NCBI RefSeq assembly: GCF_023155275.1
Contig: NZ_JALMUV010000036.1
Span: 24,815 to 88,814 of the forward strand
DNA from: Streptomyces rhizoryzae
GTDB lineage: Bacteria; Actinomycetota; Actinomycetes; Streptomycetales; Streptomycetaceae
Direction of reading: 5' to 3'
Length of the DNA stretch: 64,000 nt
Part shown: in pieces, positions 60,431 through 64,000 of the stretch
Numbering within the stretch: the first letter of the stretch is position 1
Layout: each line of letters starts with the position of its first letter
The notes under the pieces: model-generated
Databases searched by the model: none
What the model saw: the letters and a program-made list of their open reading frames with translations, nothing else
Told to the model about the DNA's origin: nothing
Position numbers and translations under genes: made by a program

Positions 60431-61201
60431 ATGGACGACAGCACACAGGCGGCGATGACGGCCGGCGTTCCGGTGACCGGCGAGGAGATGCCGGTACCGC
60501 CCCCGGAGGTCGTCGAGGCGGCCCGCGAGGCACCGGACCACTGGCTGGCCATGGTGGACCTGACCTGGGCGGGCGAGGGCGCCCCACCGCTGTGGGCGGT
60601 GATCGGGCAGTGGCGCTCCGGCCCGGACGGCACGATCGAGGAGTGGCGGGACAACCCGGAGTACCGGCCGTCGCCGCAGATGCTGGACTGGGCGGACCCC
60701 ACCGACCCGGTGGACCGCGCGGTGCAGCTCGCCGCCACCGGGTACGGCCCGGAGCGGGCGGTGTGGGAGGAGCTGGCGCGGGCGGAGGTGTCCGTCCTGG
60801 TCACCGCGGCGGGCACGCCGCTGGCCGCGGCCTCCCCCGAGGGCGCGCCGGTCGTGCCCGTCTACACCGCCCCGGCCCAGCTGGAGGCGGCGGGCCGGCT
60901 GCTCTACGACCGGCGGCCGGTGGCCGAGCTGCTCGGGCAGCTGCCACCGGGCCATGCCCTCTACGTCAACCCGGCCGGGGCGGTGAGCATGGTCGTGGAG
61001 CCGGCGCGGCTGCACCCGGCGCCGGCCGCGGCGGGCGGTACCGGGGACCGGGACCGGGAACCGGCCGCCGCGGCGGCGCTGCGCCCGGGTACCGGCGCCG
61101 GCGCCCCGGAGCCGGTGGGCGGCGGCCGGGCCATCGGCAAACCGGCCCGCTCCGCGGCCACCCGCGCGGTCGGCGCCGGCGCGCCCCGCGCCACCGGCTG
61201 A
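60431..61201 (+). CDS. Type VII secretion system-associated protein
   Basis: A 256-aa protein of the Streptomyces type VII-associated, SseB-like family: residues ~30-85 contain HWLAMVDLTWAGEG and WRDNPEYRPSPQMLDWADP, and ~125-195 an SseB-type module with VVPVYTAPAQLEAAGRLL and LPPGHALYVNPAG. The C-terminal 60 residues are disordered Ala/Gly. No EsxA/EccC-type genes are near. It follows GGAGGGCG and ends in a good terminator. Confidence 0.7.
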   Translation: MDDSTQAAMTAGVPVTGEEMPVPPPEVVEAAREAPDHWLAMVDLTWAGEGAPPLWAVIGQWRSGPDGTIEEWRDNPEYRPSPQMLDWADPTDPVDRAVQLAATGYGPERAVWEELARAEVSVLVTAAGTPLAAASPEGAPVVPVYTAPAQLEAAGRLLYDRRPVAELLGQLPPGHALYVNPAGAVSMVVEPARLHPAPAAAGGTGDRDREPAAAAALRPGTGAGAPEPVGGGRAIGKPARSAATRAVGAGAPRATG

Positions 61202-61252
61202 CCCGCCCCGCTCCCGGAGCGACCCGCGGCAGCCGCCGGCCGCCCCCGATCC

Positions 61253-61282
61253 GCCCCGCCCGTCTTCCCCTTCGGGCGGGGC
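61253..61282 (+). terminator. Terminator of the T7SS-associated gene
   Basis: Perfect 10-bp arms GCCCCGCCCG / CGGGCGGGGC, 10-nt loop, followed by GTTCCCC. Confidence 0.7.
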
Positions 61283-61439
61283 GTTCCCCTGCCGTCCCCC
61301 GCTCCCGTCCGGCCGACGCGGCGCGCCACCGCGCGGAATCAACGGGCCCGCCCCGCCGTTGACCGTGGTGCACCACCGTCCCGGCCCCGACACCCGCAGG
61401 CGCGGCCCGCACCGCACGCGGCGGACGACAGGAGACACC

Positions 61440-61859
61440 ATGTACGACGACGGCCCCGGCGACCGCGCGGCCATCCGCCGGATCCTCACCGAACTCGGCG
61501 ACACCTGGGCGATCGTGGGGCTCTCGGGCAACGAGCGGCGCGCCGCGTACGGCGTCGCCGAGGTGCTCCAGCGCTACGGCAAGCGCATCGTCCCGGTGCA
61601 CCCCAAGGCCGAGACCGTGCACGGCGAGCCCGGCTACCCCTCGCTCGACGCGGTCCCGTTCGGCATCGACGTGGTCGACGTGTTCGTCCGCAGCGATCTG
61701 GCCGGTGCGGTCGCCGACGAGGCGGTGGCGGTCGGCGCCAGGGCGGTCTGGTTCCAGCTCGGGGTGATCGACGAGGCGGCCGGGGAGCGGGTGCGCGGCG
61801 CCGGACTGGAGATGGTGATGGACCGCTGCCCGGCCATCGAGATCCCCCGGCTGGGCTGA
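61440..61859 (+). CDS. CoA-binding domain protein
   Basis: A 139-aa YccU/YneT-type protein made of one CoA-binding Rossmann domain: TWAIVGLSGNERRAAYGVAE, RIVPVHPKAETVHGEPGYPS, GIDVVDVFVRSD and ARAVWFQLGVIDEAAGERV, ending DRCPAIEIPRL. Function unknown; relatives of the small-ligase fold may bind CoA thioesters. ATG 61440 follows AGGAGA. Confidence 0.9.
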   Translation: MYDDGPGDRAAIRRILTELGDTWAIVGLSGNERRAAYGVAEVLQRYGKRIVPVHPKAETVHGEPGYPSLDAVPFGIDVVDVFVRSDLAGAVADEAVAVGARAVWFQLGVIDEAAGERVRGAGLEMVMDRCPAIEIPRLG

Positions 61860-61894
61860 GCCCGGCGGGCCGGACCGGGGCGGGCCGCGCTGGG

Positions 61895-61973
61895 GGGGTG
61901 TCCGCGAAGTCCCGCCTGCCGTCCGGCGCCCGGCACGCCCTCCGGGCGAACGACGCGACCTTGCGGACACCCC
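61895..61973. repeat. MITE-like 79-bp inverted repeat
   Basis: GGGGTGTCCGC at 61895-61905 is exactly complementary to 61963-61973; about 14 of the first 20 bases of each end match when extended. It lies between the CoA-binding and acetyltransferase genes. The ends look like insertion-sequence termini, but no coding capacity is inside. Confidence 0.5.
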
Positions 61974-61986
61974 GTAGCATTCCGCC

Positions 61987-62472
61987 ATGACCACGCCACG
62001 TGCCGCCCGCCCCGAGGACGCCGCCGAGTTGGTCCGGCTGCGCCGGCTGATGTTTCTGGCGATGAACGGGCGGGCCGCGTCCGGCCGCTGGGAGCGGGAC
62101 GCCGAGGCGGCGGCCCGCCGGCAGCTGACCGGGCCCGACGCCCCGCTGACCGCCTTCGTGGTGGACGGCGCCGCGGACGGGCCCGGTGCGGACGGGCGGC
62201 ACCTCGCGGCGTGCGCGCTCGGCCGGATCGACGAGCGGCTGCCGTCCCCGGCCCATCCGACGGGCCGGGTCGGCTTCGTCTTCAACGTGTGCACCGACCC
62301 CCGCTACCGCGGCCGCGGCTACGCCCGGGCCACGACCGAGGCGCTGGTGGCGTGGTTCGCGCGGCAGGGCGTCGGCCGGGTCGATCTGCACGCCACGGAC
62401 GCGGCCGAACCGCTCTACCGCAGCCTGGGGTTCACCGAGCACGCCATCCCGCTGTCCCTGAAGCTCGGGTAG
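61987..62472 (+). CDS. GNAT-family N-acetyltransferase
   Basis: A 161-aa GNAT protein: TTPRAARPEDAAELVRLRRL, a beta strand GFVFNVCTDP followed by the acetyl-CoA loop RYRGRGYARATTEALVAWF, and PLYRSLGFTEHAIPLSLKL at the end. Substrate unknown. TAGCAT (61975-61980) ends 6 nt before the ATG, so it is probably leaderless; this promoter lies just outside the MITE-like repeat. Confidence 0.88.
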   Translation: MTTPRAARPEDAAELVRLRRLMFLAMNGRAASGRWERDAEAAARRQLTGPDAPLTAFVVDGAADGPGADGRHLAACALGRIDERLPSPAHPTGRVGFVFNVCTDPRYRGRGYARATTEALVAWFARQGVGRVDLHATDAAEPLYRSLGFTEHAIPLSLKLG

Positions 62473-62529
62473 CGGGCGCGGCGGCCGGCGCCCGGCCGGG
62501 GCCGCCCACCCGGGGCCCGGCCCGCCGGG

Positions 62530-63090
62530 TCAGGCGGGGACGCCCAGCCCCTCCAGGACGGTCGCGCCGGGCAGTTCGGCCAGCGTCTTGCCCGGGAGGA
62601 TCAGCTTGCCGCGGCGGCTGCCGCTGCCGATCAGCACGAAGGGCGCGTCGGCGACCGCGGCGTCGACCAGCAGCGGCCAGGAGGCGGGCAGGCCGACCGG
62701 GGTGATGCCGCCGTACTCCATCCCGCCCTCGCCGACGGCGGTGTCCATCGGCGCGAACGACGCCTTGCGCGCGCCCAGCCGGCGGCGGACCGTGCCGTTG
62801 ACGTCGACGCGGGTGGTGGACAGGACCACGCAGGCCGCCAGGGTGGTCTCACCGGCGCGCTTGCCGGCCACCACCACGCAGTTCGCCGACTGCTCCAGCA
62901 GCCAGGAACCGTAGTGGCCGACGAGGAGTTCGGTGTCCGCGATGGCCGGGTCGGTGTCGACGTAGCGGACCTCCTCCACGGGGACGCAGCCGCGCCAGTC
63001 GCGGAGGGCGGCGGCCACCGGGCCGGGCAGCAGGTCCAGGCACGCGGTGGCGGGCCGGACGTCGTCGAAGGCATCCATCGGCACGGGCAT
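62530..63090 (-). CDS. YbaK/EbsC-type aminoacyl-tRNA deacylase
   Basis: A 186-aa editing-domain protein of the YbaK/ProX superfamily: CVVVAGKRAGETTLAACVVL has the conserved catalytic-type lysine, and GGITPVGLPASWPLLVD plus VLIGSGSRRGKLILPG are family landmarks. Members clear mischarged tRNA (e.g. Cys- or Ala-tRNA-Pro). The minus-strand TAATTT ends 6 nt before the ATG and overlaps the upstream gene's stop, giving a leaderless promoter. Confidence 0.88.
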   Translation of the reverse strand: MPVPMDAFDDVRPATACLDLLPGPVAAALRDWRGCVPVEEVRYVDTDPAIADTELLVGHYGSWLLEQSANCVVVAGKRAGETTLAACVVLSTTRVDVNGTVRRRLGARKASFAPMDTAVGEGGMEYGGITPVGLPASWPLLVDAAVADAPFVLIGSGSRRGKLILPGKTLAELPGATVLEGLGVPA

Positions 63091-63099
63091 ACCGCCAAA

Positions 63100-63891
63100 T
63101 TAGCAGCCGCGCCGCCGTCCGTCCGCCTGCTGCCGTTCCCCCGGATCTCCCCACGCGTCCAGCTCTCCCAGCGCCAGCAGCTGCTCGGGGGTGACGCCCT
63201 CCGGGATCGGCACCGGCGCGGGCGTCCGCAGCGGCGGCTGCCAGCCCGCGTCCGGTTCCCAGCGGCGGACGACCCGGGCGGGCGCCCCGGCCACCACCGC
63301 GTGGTCGGGCACCTCGCCGCGCACCACCGACCCGGCCGCCACCACCACGTTCCGGCCCAGCCGGGCGCCGGGCAGGATGACCGCCCCGGTGCCTATCCAG
63401 CCGCCCGGCCCGATGTCCACCGGGTCGGTGCGCGGCCACTGCTTGCCGACGGGCGTCCGCGGGTCGTCGTAGCTGTGGTTGGTGGTGGTCACGTAGACGC
63501 CGGGGCCGAAGAAGCAGTCGTCCCCTATGGTCAGCCGGACGTCGGCGATCACATGGCTGCCGCGGCCCAGCACCACGCCGTTGCCCAGCGTCAGGATCGG
63601 GTCCGGGCCGAGGTCGAGATCGGGCATCATGCCCGCGGTCAGCGTCACGTCCTGGCCGATGATGCAGTGGTCGCCCAGCTCGATCCACGGGTCGCCGAAG
63701 ACCGTGCCCTGCGGGAACGCCAGGCGGGTGCCGGTGCCGATCCGGCGGAAGCGGTACGGGCCCGGCCGCTCGGCGGTGACGGCCGCGCTCTCCCGCACCC
63801 AGCGCGCCCCGCGGTGGACGGCGCGGGACACCGCCCGGCGCCGCCAGGCCGTCAAGGACGAGAACACGTTCTGGTTTATCGGCACCCGCAC
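63100..63891 (-). CDS. Hexapeptide-repeat acyltransferase
   Basis: A 263-aa left-handed beta-helix protein of the maltose/galactoside O-acetyltransferase type: LGDHCIIGQDVTLTAGM, ILTLGNGVVLGRGSHVIADV, then TIGDDCFFGPGVYVTTTNHS, IGPGGWIGTGAVILPGARLG and the terminal VVAGAPARVVRRW. It acetylates a sugar or antibiotic-like acceptor; function not determined. GTG 63891 or 63885 may be used; TACGGT (63897-63892) supports the latter as leaderless. Confidence 0.87.
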   Translation of the reverse strand: MRVPINQNVFSSLTAWRRRAVSRAVHRGARWVRESAAVTAERPGPYRFRRIGTGTRLAFPQGTVFGDPWIELGDHCIIGQDVTLTAGMMPDLDLGPDPILTLGNGVVLGRGSHVIADVRLTIGDDCFFGPGVYVTTTNHSYDDPRTPVGKQWPRTDPVDIGPGGWIGTGAVILPGARLGRNVVVAAGSVVRGEVPDHAVVAGAPARVVRRWEPDAGWQPPLRTPAPVPIPEGVTPEQLLALGELDAWGDPGERQQADGRRRGC

Positions 63892-63974
63892 ACCGTACTC
63901 AGCCCGCCCGGCCCCCGGCCGCGCGCCGGCCTGTGATCTTCGCCCCACCCCCGCCCTACGGAACAAGGAACACC

Positions 63975-64000
63975 ATGACGCACGACTTCAAGACCCTGCT
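63975..64000 (+). CDS. Start of an unidentified gene (partial)
   Basis: ATG 63975 preceded by AAGGAA encodes MTHDFKTLL before the window ends. Too short to identify. It is divergent from the acyltransferase. Confidence 0.5.

Overview
The window is chromosomal DNA of a Streptomyces-like actinobacterium (family Streptomycetaceae). Support for this is the very high G+C with strong third-position bias, many GTG starts, several apparently leaderless genes with a TAnnnT -10 box 6-9 nt before the start codon, PHO-box-like repeats, and lineage-typical proteins such as an ECF41 sigma factor, DUF1876, a type VII-associated protein and a DUF21/CBS pair. I see no rRNA, tRNA, CRISPR array, large biosynthetic cluster or intact prophage. 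It is mostly housekeeping and small regulator/effector modules, with one clear mobile-element scar.

Region by region. 1-5.4 kb: biotin synthesis, bioF (cut by the left edge) divergent from bioB-bioA-bioD, then a methyltransferase. 5.4-6.1 kb: a translationally coupled toxin-antitoxin pair with a perfect operator. 6.1-12.1 kb: LysR/APC permease, efflux pump/GntR, an F420-type luciferase-fold oxidoreductase and an acetyltransferase. 12.3-14.7 kb: two coupled CBS membrane proteins. 14.7-16.7 kb: an FAD monooxygenase with a 17-bp perfect inverted repeat that probably binds the neighbouring TetR. 16.8-21.1 kb: an SGNH hydrolase, a second TetR with its own operator, and a membrane SRPBCC / ICMT-DCC gene pair whose frame runs without a stop into a small conserved-looking protein. 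21.2-25.2 kb: purB, mug, an unknown gene and a ROK regulator.

25.28-27.15 kb: a mosaic bounded by matching terminal inverted repeats. It holds three fragments of an IS5-like transposase, a GGDEF scrap and an intact secreted serine hydrolase in the opposite orientation. 27.2-38.6 kb: GntR-UTRA, a racemase-fold protein, an ECF41 sigma factor, EamA/MocR, a Tat-secreted PhoD with a PHO box, an ACT-GNAT membrane protein, a DUF885 metallopeptidase-like protein and an Lrp/AsnC regulator. 38.8-48.4 kb: sbcDC and the xdhABC purine-oxidation operon; the latter is preceded by a consensus promoter, a perfect Shine-Dalgarno sequence and a 25-codon leader ORF. 48.7-59.4 kb: a SUKH-type protein, then a stress/dormancy-like group (two universal stress proteins, DUF1876, pncB, a beta-phosphoglucomutase-like phosphatase, a GH65 phosphorylase) and an amino acid permease. 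59.5-64 kb: an IMPACT-family protein, a type VII-associated protein, a CoA-binding protein, a MITE-like repeat, an acetyltransferase, a YbaK deacylase, a hexapeptide acyltransferase and the first codons of a new gene.

Most operons end in strong GC hairpins, which are listed. The most unusual items are the IS-bounded hydrolase mosaic, the xdh leader ORF, the in-frame nested small gene, and the twin TetR operator.
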